Source: Enoplolaimus lenunculus
Taxonomy: Eukaryota > Nematoda > Enoplea > Enoplida > Thoracostomopsidae
Assembly (NCBI GenBank): GCA_030248215.1
Contig: JASANG010001741.1
Span: 124,001-188,000 of the forward strand
Direction of reading: 5' to 3'
Length of the DNA stretch: 64,000 bases
A model generated the notes under the pieces. It made no database searches. It was not told the origin of the DNA and was given only the letters and a program-made list of their open reading frames with translations. The position numbers and the translations under genes were made by a program. Of this stretch, positions 1 to 9,612 are shown piece after piece (position 1 is the first letter of the stretch; each line of letters begins with the position of its first letter).

Positions 1-279
1 AGAAAAAAAAGTTCTCTGGTCTAAGGCTTGTGAACTCTGTTTGCAAGTCGTCTGCTACGCGCCCAGTAATGCATCGTTCACAATAAAAAATTTCATTTTG
101 CTACCAAAACTCTATAAGGTAGGGTGAACACGTGTCAATTTTGCTAATATAACCTTTTATGTAATTTTTGAAATATTTTCAAGGTTCATATCTGTTACGG
201 TTTTTGTAGAATTTCAGCGTTTATTGTATTTTTGGTGTTGGACGAACACTTAAGCAAAAAATAGTAACACGAGTATCTG

Positions 280-450
280 GTATTTTTAAACAACCAGTTG
301 TTAAGTGTCTGAAGCCCCACTTAAAAGTACGACTTCATACTTAAAAGTATTTGCTAAGAAATTACTTAAACAATTTATCGTAGTAAGAAGAAGCACTTAA
401 GCAAAACTTCAGTAAATACTTAAATAAGGTTTCAGAAACCCAGCCACTGT
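280..450. repeat. CTTAAG-rich MITE-like repeat
   Basis: Repeated ACTTAAAAGTA motifs. The right end GTTTCAGAAACCCAGCCACTG recurs at about 14252-14275 and, diverged, at 51675-51700. The left part AGTGTCTGAAGCCCC roughly mirrors the right end, so it is probably an old inverted-repeat element. Bases 1-280 are AT-rich, with nothing I can support. Confidence 0.4.
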
Positions 451-528
451 GTATTTGACATGCTAAAGTTTTAGCCATCCCTTGATATCCCAAATCCTCT
501 TTTTGGTCATTCTTTGCCTAACAAAACT

Positions 529-853
529 GGCCAATGAACAGAACAGTGCCGTAACAGTAGCATAAGCATATTGAACCTAAGCCTAGGTGCAAAAAAGAGC
601 TTATACCTAAGCCTAAGCTTAATCCTAAGCGTAAGAACGAGCATATTACTCAGCATAAGCCTAAGCCTAAGCCTAAACGTAAGAATGAGTATATTATCAA
701 GATAAGCCTAAGCCTAAGTGTAAGAATGGGCATATTCCAAAGCCTAAGCCTAAGCCTAAGCCTAATCCTAATCAAAAAAACAGTCTCAAGCTTATTCTTT
801 GCTCTATTGTGGTCACGTAGAAAAACGGTCCGCCCTTGATCTTTACTTGTGCC
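529..853. mobile_element. Family A hAT-like MITE with inner TTAGGC arrays
   Basis: Ends GGCCAATGAACAGAACAG (left) and a degraded ATCTTTACTTGTGCC (right), with blocks of CCTAAG repeats between and GAATGAGCATATT-type spacers. It is flanked by ACAAAACT (521-528) and ACAAAACG (854-861), an 8-bp target duplication with one change. Such non-autonomous elements are moved by a hAT-type transposase encoded elsewhere. Confidence 0.7.
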
Positions 854-864
854 ACAAAACGTAC

Positions 865-918
865 CAGATGTGGAAATTTCAGTTTCTTTGCTTGTCACAG
901 GTTCGTCAACGATAGTTG
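865..918 (-). CDS. Acidic linker mini-exon of the Ly6-type gene
   Basis: 18 codons in phase 1-1 between TTATTTCAG and GTACGT, coding ATIVDEPVTSKETEISTS. The I-V-D-E-P-V core is matched by the mini-exon at 22321-22362 (PIIDEPIETDN), and its style by the tail of the signal-peptide exon at 7491. It is probably a flexible linker between domains, so more exons should lie left of the window. A family A element begins 9 bp past the donor dinucleotide. Confidence 0.45.
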
Positions 919-3900
919 CTGAAATAACAACAAAACTAAACAATAACCATTCTCAGAACACAGATAAGAAATGGTAAATTAGTTAAGCTGTCCAATGATA
1001 ACTCTGTTGACAACAGAATGCAACTGATTGCAAAATTACTTTAATTCAAAGCAAAAACGAACCAGTATGGGTTGTGGCTTTAATTTTGGCTTATTCTGTT
1101 CTATCCTTCGGTGGACCTTAGCCATTTTTGAAGTGTCCTAGTTTTACTATAAAATTAATGATAATGCAGGGCTAATTTTGATTCTTCAATTCTAAATTTC
1201 GTTGCTTTCTATATACTTTTAACTGCAATCAAGCGTAAAAGTTTTCGCGGCGAGAGCTTACAACTGCAACCAGCACGTACAACTTTTATTCGAAAACTCT
1301 TTTAGCGAACCTGCAGCCGAAAATTGCAGCTGCAAGTTATAACTACAAAACATTACACGTGCAAGTTTCAGTTGAACTTCGACAAACCTTGCAGCTGAAA
1401 GTTGCAACTGCAAGTTCCAGCCACAATAAAACATTGCACGTGCAAGTTTCAGTTGAATTTCGACAAAACTTGCAGCTGAAAGTTGTAACTTCAAGTGCCA
1501 GCTACAAAACATTGCACGTGCAAGTTTCAGTTGAACTTAGAATACAATTTGCGGCAAAAAGTTGCAACTGCAAGTTTCAGCCACAAAACATTGCACGTGC
1601 AAGTTTCAGTTGAACTTCAACAAAACTTGGAATTGAAAATTGCAACTGCAAGTTCCAGCCACAATAAAACATTGCACGTGCAAGTTTCAGTTGAACTTCG
1701 ACAAAACTTGCAGCTGAAAGTTGTAACTTCAAGTGCCAGCTACAAAACATTGCACGTGCAAGTTGCAGTTGGGCTTTAGCGTCATATATTCCAACCTTTT
1801 AAAATCAACCAATGACAAATAAAACTCACATACGCCTCCACCAGGCATTTTGACTTTGTGCGGTGCGTTATTGCATCGATCCCCTTGGCATATACACACC
1901 GAAACATTCGCATCGACTGGTAAATTGAGTTGCTCCGGGGTGGAGCAGATTTTACCCGTCGGAGCGAAGGCAAGTTGAGACTCAAGGTTCGGCGTTGAAA
2001 CTCCCGAACAGTTGCGTACCACTATGCTCAATGGTCGAAGACCGACAATGTTATAGATTCGGTTTGAAATAATACTGCTGTTTTTGTTTGCATCTGAAAT
2101 TAAGGGAAGTCCACTGGGATTGGCGAAGGCTGGCAGAAAAAACTATCCAGTACAGTGGAAACTCTTTCTCACTTAAACGATTTCTATTTTATCCAACACA
2201 TATTTTCAAGCGAGGATTCGAACACCGGTCTATCGGCTAAGAGGCGTTTACCGACATCACTCAGCTACAGGAGCTTGACGCTCTAGCCCATGGGTGTTTT
2301 CACGTCTTGTGAATGTTTTGCGCTGTGTATATGTGTATTGGTGGTAATTGTTGATCACCGTACATTGCGTGTAAGCTTTGTATCCACAGTTCGCGATACG
2401 TTGTTCATTGTCAATGTGTACTGTAGTGACCCGAATAAGAGGGGGTAATAAGAGGGTGGTCCCCATTTTGAGACCCAATCAATAGGAGTCCGTATACCTA
2501 ACAAAGTCCGTAAGCGGATAGAGTCTCTAAACCATAATTAGAGTCTATAAATGTCAATTTTCCCTAATTGTAGAGCATAAATAACTTCAGACCCAAATAA
2601 AGTGGAGTTCGAAACTTCAAAGCACACTTAAATGTTGAAACTACGTTCCAAAGCATAACCTTGCATTATCGCTCAAGCTTTTGATACAAGACAAATAAAC
2701 GTTTAATTCAACGGACAATTGCAGCACCGCATGTATCAATAGCGAAGGGTGGCGGAGGGTGGGTTGAAAATAAATAACAGTCCGTAACCGAATAACATGG
2801 GGACCGTCTGGAAAGGCGAAATATATATCAGCCCCCCCTCTTATTCGGGTCCCTACAGTAACGGGGTTTGTTATAAAAAACTTAATGTCTTTTATCAAAA
2901 TATTAAAAAAACATAAGCGATTATTTAATATAAAAACAATGTTTCAATAGGTAAAAAATCCACATACAAAAATAATGATACGGCAATATCAAAGTTTCCT
3001 ACGAGGTGATAAGATTAAGCGGCTTGTTGACAACCGACAGGAACCACAACTTTCTTTCTAACTAAATTTTACCAATTAAATTTTCCTCATTAAACGAATA
3101 AATTTAAATTTGAATTTAAAATATTTAAAATCTAAAATTCACATACCGTTTCCAGGATCAAAATCCAACGCCACAGTTGTCGCGCATGGCGTTGCGCAGC
3201 GACGTATGTTCATAGGCGATTCCCAACAGTCGCTAGTCTGTGGCGGTAAGTTCTTTCCAAGCGCTTGTTTAAATTCTTCTGGGACAGTAACACGACCCAG
3301 CGATCCAAATACATCGAAACATGAGTGACATATGTGGTCCCCTAAAAACAAAGAAATATTTAAAATAATCACAACGTGTGCAAAGGATACACAAATTTGT
3401 GATGAAACTGAAAATAAAATGATTTATGGATTATGTTGTACAGGCGCATGCTGGCATTGACGCCCACTGCAGGCCATATAAACTGGAGGGATACTACAAA
3501 TTTTCTTGGGTGGCATCAAACGATAATCGTTTACGCACATCACTATAGTGAATTTTTTGTGGATGCCCAGAAACGTACAGTCATTTTCTAAGGGTATCAA
3601 ACAGGAGTGCAAAACAAAAAGCAAGCTGAATGGAGTAGGTTATATTAAATCGTCGAGTTTGAAGAGAAGAGAGTGACAAACCAGCATATTTTTTGCATTA
3701 ATATTTTAAATTCTTGCACCAAACTTTACTTTTGGATGGGTTTTAGGGGGTAAATGACACGCCTTTTTATTATTTCACGGCTGTGGGGGGGAGCAAACTA
3801 AATTGTTGAGTTCAGTTTAATGCAGTCTGGTAATCTCAACCAGTAGTTAAAATATCTGATCAGAACCAAGTCCGTAGACAGCTTTCGTTGCTGTGGGGGG

Positions 3901-6900
3901 CTAAAAATGTTCCGTAGGGGCATACAAGGGTTTTCGATGACTTACAAGCAAGGTTGAAATTTTTTCTGAACGACAAACTTCTGTCACGGGAGGCCTGAGC
4001 CTAGATTTTCCTCGGCACTCTTTGGATACGGGCCCGATCAGAACATAAGAAAACGATACAAAATATTTCTTTTCATGGATTGCGAAAAAGGGGTCGATTG
4101 TCTTATTCCCACGAAACGCCTGAAACGAACCGTCTCCTTGAACAATACTCGGATCGACAATCAAATTCGCAGACTCTGATAACTCGGCAGGACTGACTGT
4201 TGTTTGTTCTTCTCCTAGCGTGGAGCCGCCCTCCTGGTCTGTCGCAAGAGTAGTAGCAACAGTTACAGGAGTAAACCGATCAGGTTCACCGTTGCAACGA
4301 TTGGTCGAACAATAACGGTTGACCACGCTGTATTCGTTGGTTTCTACTCGTTCAACAGGAGGCTAAAATTTGTAAATAGTATGAAAATCAAGAGTTCAAC
4401 ATCAAATTTAAGGTAGTTGGAACTCTTGGAGCGCCTAAAATTTAATTAACCGTTGTCTTAAAATATTAATGTATAAAGAGTACACGACTGCTTCAGGTTC
4501 TACTTTTTCAAAATGGGACTGTAGCCTTTGAAGGCCAACCTTTAGTCTTAATAAAGGTGTCTGAGCTTAATCCATTTGATTTTTGGTTCCAGTATTGCGA
4601 CATCTTCTGCAAAATTAAAATAATGACAATTTCAATGCTAAAATTTGCAAAAGCTTAATGCATCATCCACTTTAATTTGCGGCCGGCAAGTGGAAATCAA
4701 GGGAAATTGAAAAAGTTTTCAAATCCAATTTCTTACTGCTACCCTTTTTTTCAAACTCAAGTTGAAAAAAACGGATTTATAAATATCGCATACCGGGCGC
4801 CAATTATAAAGTGCATGACGCATAAATTAACACTATTACTCTATATTACGTTCAGGCCCGTAGCCAGCTCACCTTGCTAAGGGGGCTAAAAATATTTCAC
4901 GAGGAGCATTCAAGGGTTTTTAATGAGTTACAAGCAAGGTCGAAAATTTTCTAGGGGGGGGCAAATTTTTTAGGTCGTCCTCCCTTTTTAACCTTTAAAG
5001 TGAATACTATAAGCTTACCCCATTCTGAGCTTTTTCTGAACAATTGCGAACAATAATGTGAATATTGTCGATCAAACCGAAACTTCTTAGCAACGATGGA
5101 ATTGTACTCAACGGTGTATTTTCAGTATCCTTTGAACCTGAAATTACAATGAATCGGAGTTTTTCATACCGGAAGAGCAGCCGTATTTTTCGACTCGAGC
5201 CATAACATCACATCGTACAAAGCCGAAAGGTTTATACCTTGGATATGTGTAAGTGCATGTAGTATATATATTCGTAAAAAGGATTCCGGCGCCGAACCCC
5301 ACCGCCCGTCACTACGAGGTATCGTACGTTTGCGCCTTCCTAAATCTGTTAACTTGTACATTTCGTGAAACAAGTTGGAGTGCACATTACAAGTTAACCT
5401 TCCTCAAATCCAAATCTCAAAGATCCAATGAAAACTACAAGTAGAACCGTTAAAAAATTTCTTTCTTACAGCTTCAGAGTAAAGGGCTCGTATTCTCAAA
5501 TGCGTGTAGCAGCACCTATCACCGGTTGGATGGGCAAAGAGTTGCCTGAAATTTTCAAGCTTCTTTTTTGACAAATTTTGGTATTACTGTAAACGGTCTT
5601 ACTTCCATTAGTATTCGAATGGCCAATCAGACGATTAGTGACACAAGCGCCAGGGCATTCTTGTAGCGGTTCGGTTGCGTTCATTTCCCAACAATTTTCG
5701 GATTGTGTCGGCAGTGTCCCGAGGAGGTCTTGAACAAATGACGGTGGAATAATTCGACCTGAAAATTACAATATTTTAAAAAAAACAATGAAATTTTCTG
5801 AGTCACAAATTTTGTATGTCGGTTTTTTTAAAGTGTAAAATTTTAGGTTTGTCCATCATACCACGAACAACTGGTTTAGCATCGGTGATTAGGTTCAAAA
5901 TTGTGTATTTACTCTTCAACGGTGGGCAAAATGCTACGGAAGAGACTTGTGTTCGGTTTGCAAATACATTGTTCAGGTTCAAAACTTCAAAATTTGCATC
6001 ACAGGGCCGGAGCAGCTTCACCCCATAGCCTCCGATTAGGGAGCCCACCTATAAAGGGGCCCCCACCCTAACCGTTTGAAACAAAAACTGCCGAAGTTTT
6101 AAAATACGTCTGGCTTCTCGCTCGCTTTACTCGCGAGTTTGGGCACCCCTGCAGTTTGGGGGAACCCCAGTCATGTCTGCTCTGGCACTGCTTGTTCACA
6201 TCATGTCTTCATTTTGACATATTTCGACTTTTACGTCAAAATAAGTAAAAATTGTGATATGGCGTGCGCACTGTGGAAAATGCATTAATACTAACAGATA
6301 AACGAATTCTAAATCCTGTGTTAGATAAAATGGCACATGTAAAGATCAAATAAGGAACGTTTTTCTGCGGGACTGCAATAAAAGGGAACTTAAGCTTTAG
6401 ACTAATTCTTTTGCTCAAGTTTTGGCTTAGGTATAATCCTTTTGTTTAGGCCTTAAGCTTGGGCTTAGGATTAGGCTTAGGTTTAGGCTTAGGAATATGT
6501 TTTTACTATTGTAAGGGCCCTGTTCGATACATTGGCGACAAATTTATAAAAATAAACAATCGCCAACTATACCTTGCGGCCCAACAACGTCAAAACATTC
6601 ATAACATTGTATTTCTGAAATACAAAAAATCAATACAGTTACACAAGATTTGACTCCAAGCGCAACGCTGAACTTAAAAACAACAACGATACTGTGAATA
6701 TCAAAAAATATATAGTGATAGTATTTAGCTATTTTATATTACAGCTGAAACGTCCCACATACATACATATTTTGGGCAACTTTCCATCAATACTTTGTTT
6801 ACAATATTTTCGTAGAACAGAAATGCGATTGGTCTGTGGAATGAAAATTTGCATGCAGATTGGATGTGGATTCGCGAACTTTTGCGCATTGCGCAACGCT

Positions 6901-7644
6901 GGCTGACTAGTTTCAATAAAGCTAGAAGGATGGCAATGTAAGCATCGCTCCGGTTAGGCGCTTATAATTTCATGTAACCAAATAATACAACAAACCAAAT
7001 CGCAACGACACGAGACTTGGTGCATATTCTGTTTAAAATGTTAATGTTCAGGCGTGTAGTTAAGATTTCATTTCGGCAGAATATAATTTCACAGACATTT
7101 TTTTATCTTCAATATTATTCTAAATCCGCCAGTAAGCGTTTTTATTTTCTAGAAATTTCTGGAAAATACATATCCCATCCATTCTTTACTCTCTAAAAAC
7201 TTAAACTTAAATTACTGCTTAGCTAAACTTGAATATTAGTTTTAGTAAATCTTAAATGGCTGAACGGACTAACTAAACTGGAATTTTAAGTTTTACTTAA
7301 ACTAACATGTTTTTAAGTTTAACACGAGTGTAAGTAAAGTTATTTTTGGTTTAAGTAACAAATCCATCTCAGAAATTGCTTACGTCAAGTTCGTTTAAGA
7401 TTTTAGAGAGTAGCCGTTGTATACGCTTCGGTTGGTGTTGCAAATATTGTAGCTTCAAAAAGGTCAAAACCCGACCCTTCCCAAACTAACTTTCAACAAA
7501 CAACACTGTTCCTGTGAAATCAGGCTCTTCGCTAGGACTTTGCGGTTCGGTTACGACTGAAATAGACTCAATTACCGTAATTGAAACCAACAAGCCAAGG
7601 ACTATTTTAGTCCAATTAACTTGTAAACATTTAAATTTAAGCAT
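865..7644 (-). CDS. Secreted Ly6/three-finger-type protein gene, multi-exon; 3' end probably beyond the left edge
   Basis: This gene-level entry joins a signal-peptide exon (7491-7644) to a leftward set of exons that code halves of a cysteine domain. First-half exons carry the pattern C-W-E...C-x3-C (5603-5758 and 3147-3341). Second-half exons carry a V-R-N-C block followed by C-x-C-x4-C-N or a variant (1830-2093, 4060-4362, 3442-3625). The terminal CxCx4CN knot and the spacing are typical of Ly6/uPAR/three-finger domains, which are extracellular and often GPI-anchored or secreted. Most junctions are phase 1, so domains can be added without breaking the frame. The exon at 3442-3625 does not fit the phase of its neighbours, so this may be two tandem genes or an alternatively spliced one. 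Ligand and function are unknown. Introns hold repeats of families A, E, F and L and a SINE-like unit. Confidence 0.6.
1230..1780. repeat. Minisatellite of about 80 bp inside a family I repeat
   Basis: The start GTGCAAGTTTCAGTTGAA recurs at 1360, 1441, 1519, 1598, 1679 and 1757, giving periods of 78-81 bp and about five units rich in TTGCAGCTGAAAGTTGCAAC. The flanking GCGGCGAGAGCTTACAACTGC resembles the end of the element at 38444-38719, so the array looks like an inner expansion of that family. ORFs here are repeat artefacts. Confidence 0.75.
1830..2093 (-). CDS. Ly6-type second-half exon, copy 3
   Basis: Acceptor TTAATTTCAG before 2093. The best donor is GTGAGT after 1830, giving 88 codons in phase 1-1; an alternative GTATGT lies 4 bases earlier. 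It codes ISNRIYNIVGLRPLSIVVRN, then CSGVSTPNLE, GKICSTPEQLN and VSVCICQGDRCNNAPHK. The C-x-C-x4-C-N knot is complete here. It fuses in frame with the exon at 3147-3341 to make one full three-finger-type domain of about 140 residues, longer than the usual 75-90 because of an inserted loop. Confidence 0.7.
2205..2418 (-). repeat. SINE-like repeat with a tRNA-like part at its 3' end
   Basis: On the minus strand, about 130 bases containing ACGCAATGTACGGTGATCAA are followed by a tRNA-like block, with a box-A-like TAGCTGAGTGATGTCGG and a box-B-like GGTGTTCGAATCC. Related units lie at 27480-27690 and 49030-49210. The acceptor arms do not pair, so it is not a working tRNA gene. Family E abuts it at 2421. 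Confidence 0.5.
2421..2858. mobile_element. Family E MITE (TA-flanked)
   Basis: Termini CTGTAGTGACCCGAATAAGA and the inverse TTATTCGGGTCCCTACAG, with TA on both outer sides. The inner landmark GACTCTATCCGCTTACGGA-type segment is shared with copies at 10330, 13437, 13832, 15006, 27298 and 60628. No coding capacity. A Tc1/mariner-like origin is suggested only by the TA flanks. Confidence 0.65.
3147..3341 (-). CDS. Ly6-type first-half exon, copy 2
   Basis: A phase 1-1 exon of 65 codons between TTTTTAG and GTATGT. It codes DHICHSCFDVFGSLGRV, then PEEFKQALGKNLPPQ, DCWESPMNIRRCATPC and TTVALDFDPGN. The opening I-C-H-S-C-F is the usual first strand of a Ly6-type domain. The leftover G joins the AT lead of the exon at 2093 to give Asp, so first and second halves fuse in frame. 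Confidence 0.65.
3442..3625 (-). CDS. Ly6-type second-half exon, copy 2
   Basis: The acceptor CCATTCAG lies before 3625 with a 1-base lead. The frame codes SCLIPLENDCTFLG, then FTIVMCVNDYRL, KICSIPPVYMAC and GRQCQHAP. It aligns with the second half in 1830-2093 (KICSTPEQ...CICQGDRCNNAP), including the K-I-C-S-x-P block, but the C-x-C of the knot is reduced. It ends either at GTACAA (donor at 3441) or at the in-frame stop at 3424-3426. Its entry phase (2) does not match a neighbour I can see, so it may belong to an alternative transcript or be decaying. Confidence 0.45.
3869..4035. mobile_element. Family F repeat
   Basis: A diverged full-length copy: TCCGTAGACAGCTTTCGTTG at the left, TTTTCGATGACTTACAAGCA in the middle and GGATACGGGCCC at the right. 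It lies just after the linker exon of the Ly6-type gene and extends that ORF artificially. Confidence 0.65.
4060..4362 (-). CDS. Ly6-type terminal knot plus Thr/Ser-rich linker exon (left boundary uncertain)
   Basis: The acceptor TTTTAG precedes 4362, and the frame is open in phase 0: VERVETNEYSVVNRYC, then STNRCNG. The C-x4-C-N is the usual end of a three-finger domain. About 80 residues follow that are rich in Thr, Ser, Glu and Gly (VTVATTLATDQEGGS; TTVSPAELSESAN), a linker or mucin-like segment. The open frame runs on into a family F repeat at 3869-4035, so the true donor must lie near or before 4040. I could not fix it; GTATCG near 4070 is one option. Confidence 0.5.
4853..4985. mobile_element. 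Family F repeat, right end lost
   Basis: Begins GGCCCGTAGCCAGCTCACC. The body with AAGGGTTTTTAATGAGTTAC matches the family. The copy fades before the distal GGCTACGGGCC end. Confidence 0.6.
5019..5137 (-). CDS. Ly6-type second-half exon, copy 1 (front part)
   Basis: Acceptor TAATTTCAG before 5137 and donor GTAAGC after 5019. It enters in phase 1 and leaves in phase 0. It codes TPLSTIPSLLRSFGLIDNIH and then IIVRNCSEKAQNG. The V-R-N-C-S block matches the exon at 1830-2093 (SIVVRNCSG). The phase-0 exit fits the phase-0 entry of the exon at 4362, which supplies the final C-x4-C-N. In this copy the second half is therefore split by an intron that the 1830-2093 copy lacks. Confidence 0.6.
5603..5758 (-). 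CDS. Ly6-type first-half exon, copy 1
   Basis: The exon lies between a strong acceptor (ATTTTCAG) and a GTAAGA donor, phase 1-1, 52 codons. It reads RIIPPSFVQDLLGTLP and then NCWEMNATEPLQECPGAC. The block C-W-E-x(n)-C-x3-C matches the exon at 3147-3341 (DCWESPMNIRRCATPC) in both spacing and the preceding P-x-F...L-G segment, so the two are duplicated exons. Its leftover base joins in frame to the exon at 5137. Confidence 0.65.
5862..5945 (-). CDS. Possible small exon of the Ly6-type gene
   Basis: There is an open frame ending at a phase-1 donor (GTATGA at 5861) whose leftover base pairs with the 2-base lead of the next exon at 5758. Using the AG at 5947-5946 as acceptor gives 28 in-frame codons containing SSVAFCPPLKSKYTILNLI. 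It would supply the N-terminal cysteine region that the exon at 3341 codes within itself (HICHSCF). The acceptor lacks a good pyrimidine tract, and an earlier one is possible. I treat it as plausible only. Confidence 0.3.
6332..6536. mobile_element. Family A MITE with TTAGGC repeats
   Basis: Left GGCACATGTAAAGATCA, right TTCGATACATTGGC, with an inner run of TTAGGCTTAGG and TTAGG variants. The flanks GATAAAAT and GACAAATT are only a weak 8-bp match. Confidence 0.6.
6745..6910. repeat. Dispersed repeat shared with 50770-51000
   Basis: CCCACATACATACATATTTTGGGCAACTTTCC, read in pieces, and a TTTGCATGCAGATTGGAT segment recur at 50770-51000, there with a partial internal duplication. No inverted ends or coding signal were recognised. 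Confidence 0.45.
7188..7412. mobile_element. Family G inverted-repeat element
   Basis: Left end ACTCTCTAAAAACTTAAACT and right end TTAAGATTTTAGAGAGT form an inverted repeat flanked by TA. The second copy, 34993-35341, is longer and shares the middle (GGACTAACTAAACT, AAGTTTAACACGAG). Confidence 0.6.
7491..7644 (-). CDS. Exon 1 of the Ly6-type gene: start codon and signal peptide
   Basis: The ATG lies at 7644-7642. The exon reads about 51 codons before a phase-1 donor (GTTAGT) at 7490. After a short basic start there is a hydrophobic run, residues about 13-26 (KIVLGLLVSITVIES), which is a clear secretion signal. It is followed by an acidic Pro/Glu stretch (VVTEPQSPSEEPDF). Read through, the frame stops at once after the donor, which supports splicing here. 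The acidic T-E-P linker resembles the mini-exons at 865-918 and 22321-22362. The exon is too short to stand out as an ORF. Its assignment to the exons on its left rests on strand, phase and position. Confidence 0.6.
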
Positions 7645-7794
7645 AACTTTCTATTTGATTAAGTTGTGTCAATTTTAAGACATAATTAATTAATTATTAA
7701 TGCAATTTGGTTATTTGGTTTACGAGTAAAATACTGCCTTGGTAAGTATACTGGTAATTGGAATTATGATATTTTAAGATGGTTTCACATTCGT

Positions 7795-8152
7795 ACTGTA
7801 AATTCCAATGAATTGATTAATCAATTCAGCTAGCGAGTTGGTTATTTCTGAATTAATATCAGTAAACATTAACTCACTCTCAGTTGAGTTGAGTCTCACT
7901 CTGAGCTAAGTTGGCTCTGGGTGAGTTGATTAATTAACTCAATGATTTCAGTCAACTAAAATTCTGAGTTCTGATAGTCCTAACTCAGACTGAGCGATTT
8001 AACTAATTCTGGGTTAAATTTAAGTCATTACACAACTCAGAGTGAGAAGCCACTCAACTCAGAGCAAGTTAACGTTTACTGATATTAATACAGAAATAAA
8101 CAACTCGTTAGCTGAATTGATTAATCAACTCATTGGAATTTACATTGTAAAC
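7795..8152. mobile_element. Family C MITE, fold-back form with two like ends
   Basis: Both ends carry the same terminus: CTGTAAATTCCAATGAATTG at the left and its inverse ending GGAATTTACATTGT at the right. The arms continue inward in mirror order (TTAATCAATTCAGCTAGCGA on one side, its inverse on the other), so the 358-bp unit is a near palindrome. Ordinary copies have two different ends. Confidence 0.65.
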
Positions 8153-8782
8153 AAGTGTAGTTTGTCCAACTGGGTGCATTCTGTATACAAAAGATTGTAT
8201 ACCCAGCTTTTTTTATCCTACTCCAACTCTATTTAGGGAGGTTGAAATTTGCGCAGGCGAAGGAAATACATAAATATGCCAATGGCCAAAATGTACTCCG
8301 TTCATAAAATTCCAAGTGTATTATATCATGTGACATCGACTTCTACTAAATAAAGTGTGTACAGCAAAAACGCAATGCTCGGTGGTACATTTTGAAATCT
8401 CGCGAAATCCGACAGTTGCACACTCTTGTTCAAGACGAATCATCAGCGACTGTTGGCAGACTGAACAGCCGCCTGCTTATCGCTGCTATTAGTTCGCAAT
8501 GTATCAGCAAGTTGATGTCTCAATAATTTCAAACAGTTCAAATTTAGAAAAACTTTTAATCGACAGTAAAATCGTATGTCTCAAAAAACATTTTAGTGAA
8601 AGTTCAAATTTATAAAATTTTTCAAAAATTTTGAATTAAATTTGTAAAACATTGCTAATTAATCGTTCATCAATTGAAGAAGAAAAATATCAGCACATGG
8701 CGTTGGGGCGTACGACGGAATACGCCCAGAGCGGGTGCAGTTACACACGTTTGCGTACCCTATGCAGTTTTGTATCTATATT

Positions 8783-8992
8783 CACTGCAAAAAACGGTGA
8801 GTCAAATTGACTCTCTCCGAAATACGTTCTACGGGACTACACAAATTGAGTCAAATTCGATTTCCGCCACAGACTGATTCGACTCACTGAATCGCATGTT
8901 TGACTCTGGCGGAGTCGAATTAGACTCAGTTTGTGTAGTCTCGTAGAGCCTATTTTCGAGACAGTCAATTTGACTCACCATTTTTTGCAGTG
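8783..8992. mobile_element. Family D palindromic MITE, copy 1
   Basis: Ends CACTGCAAAAAACGGTGAGT and the inverse ACTCACCATTTTTTGCAGTG. The body is built of GAGTCAAATTGACTC and GTCGAATTTGACTC blocks and folds over nearly its whole length. Other copies: 33655-33864 and 61663-61850. Confidence 0.7.
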
Positions 8993-9117
8993 TATAATAT
9001 ATATGTTTATATAGCAACTATTCTCAAATGAACCGAACTTGCAGACTTTAAACCAAAATGCTACCTGTGGGCGTGGATGTAATCACCATTACTCGTGTTG
9101 ACAAAATGTCCATGCTT

Positions 9118-9276
9118 ACTAGAAACGTGACAATTGGTCAATTTGGATGAAAAATTACTAGAAACTTGACCATTGGTCAATTTGGAATGAAAAATTACTA
9201 GAAACGTGACCATTGGTCAATTTGGATTGAAAATTTACTAGAAACTTGACCATTGATCAATTTGGAATGAAAAATT
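9118..9276. repeat. 40-bp tandem repeat, four units
   Basis: ACTAGAAAC starts units at 9118, 9157, 9197 and 9237. Each contains TTGACCATTGGTCAATTTGG, itself partly palindromic. The units differ at a few positions. Confidence 0.8.
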
Positions 9277-9378
9277 CTGCAGTAGGAAACCTGAGCTACT
9301 TCTAGTGTCGGCTGCCTACGGAAGATATTGTTACAAATTATCACGTATTCATTATTCGTTGATGCTACATCCTGTACT

Positions 9379-9612
9379 GGCCCATGTATAGAACAGGGCC
9401 GGATCGTTTTTCGGCGGGGCTGTAATAGAGTCAGTTTAAGCTTTAGACTAACGTTTTTGCTCAGGCTTATGCTTAGGCTTAGGCTTAGGCTTAGGCTTAG
9501 GTTTAGGCTTAGTCTTAGGGTAAGGAATAGGCTCATCCTTACGCTTGGACTTAAGCTTAGGCTATTAGTAATATGCTTATACTACTGTTCCGGCCCTGTT
9601 CTATACATTGGC
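9379..9612. mobile_element. Family A hAT-like MITE with TTAGGC array
   Basis: Begins GGCCCATGTATAGAACAGGG and ends CCCTGTTCTATACATTGGC, with TTAGGC repeats inside. The flanks CCTGTACT (9371-9378) and TCTGTACT (9613-9620) are an 8-bp target duplication with one change. Confidence 0.75.

Noticed and set aside
2220-2285. tRNA gene
   Set aside because: A and B box-like motifs are present but the acceptor stem does not pair, and the block belongs to a dispersed repeat. Likewise 17050-17115, 27600-27670 and 49120-49200.
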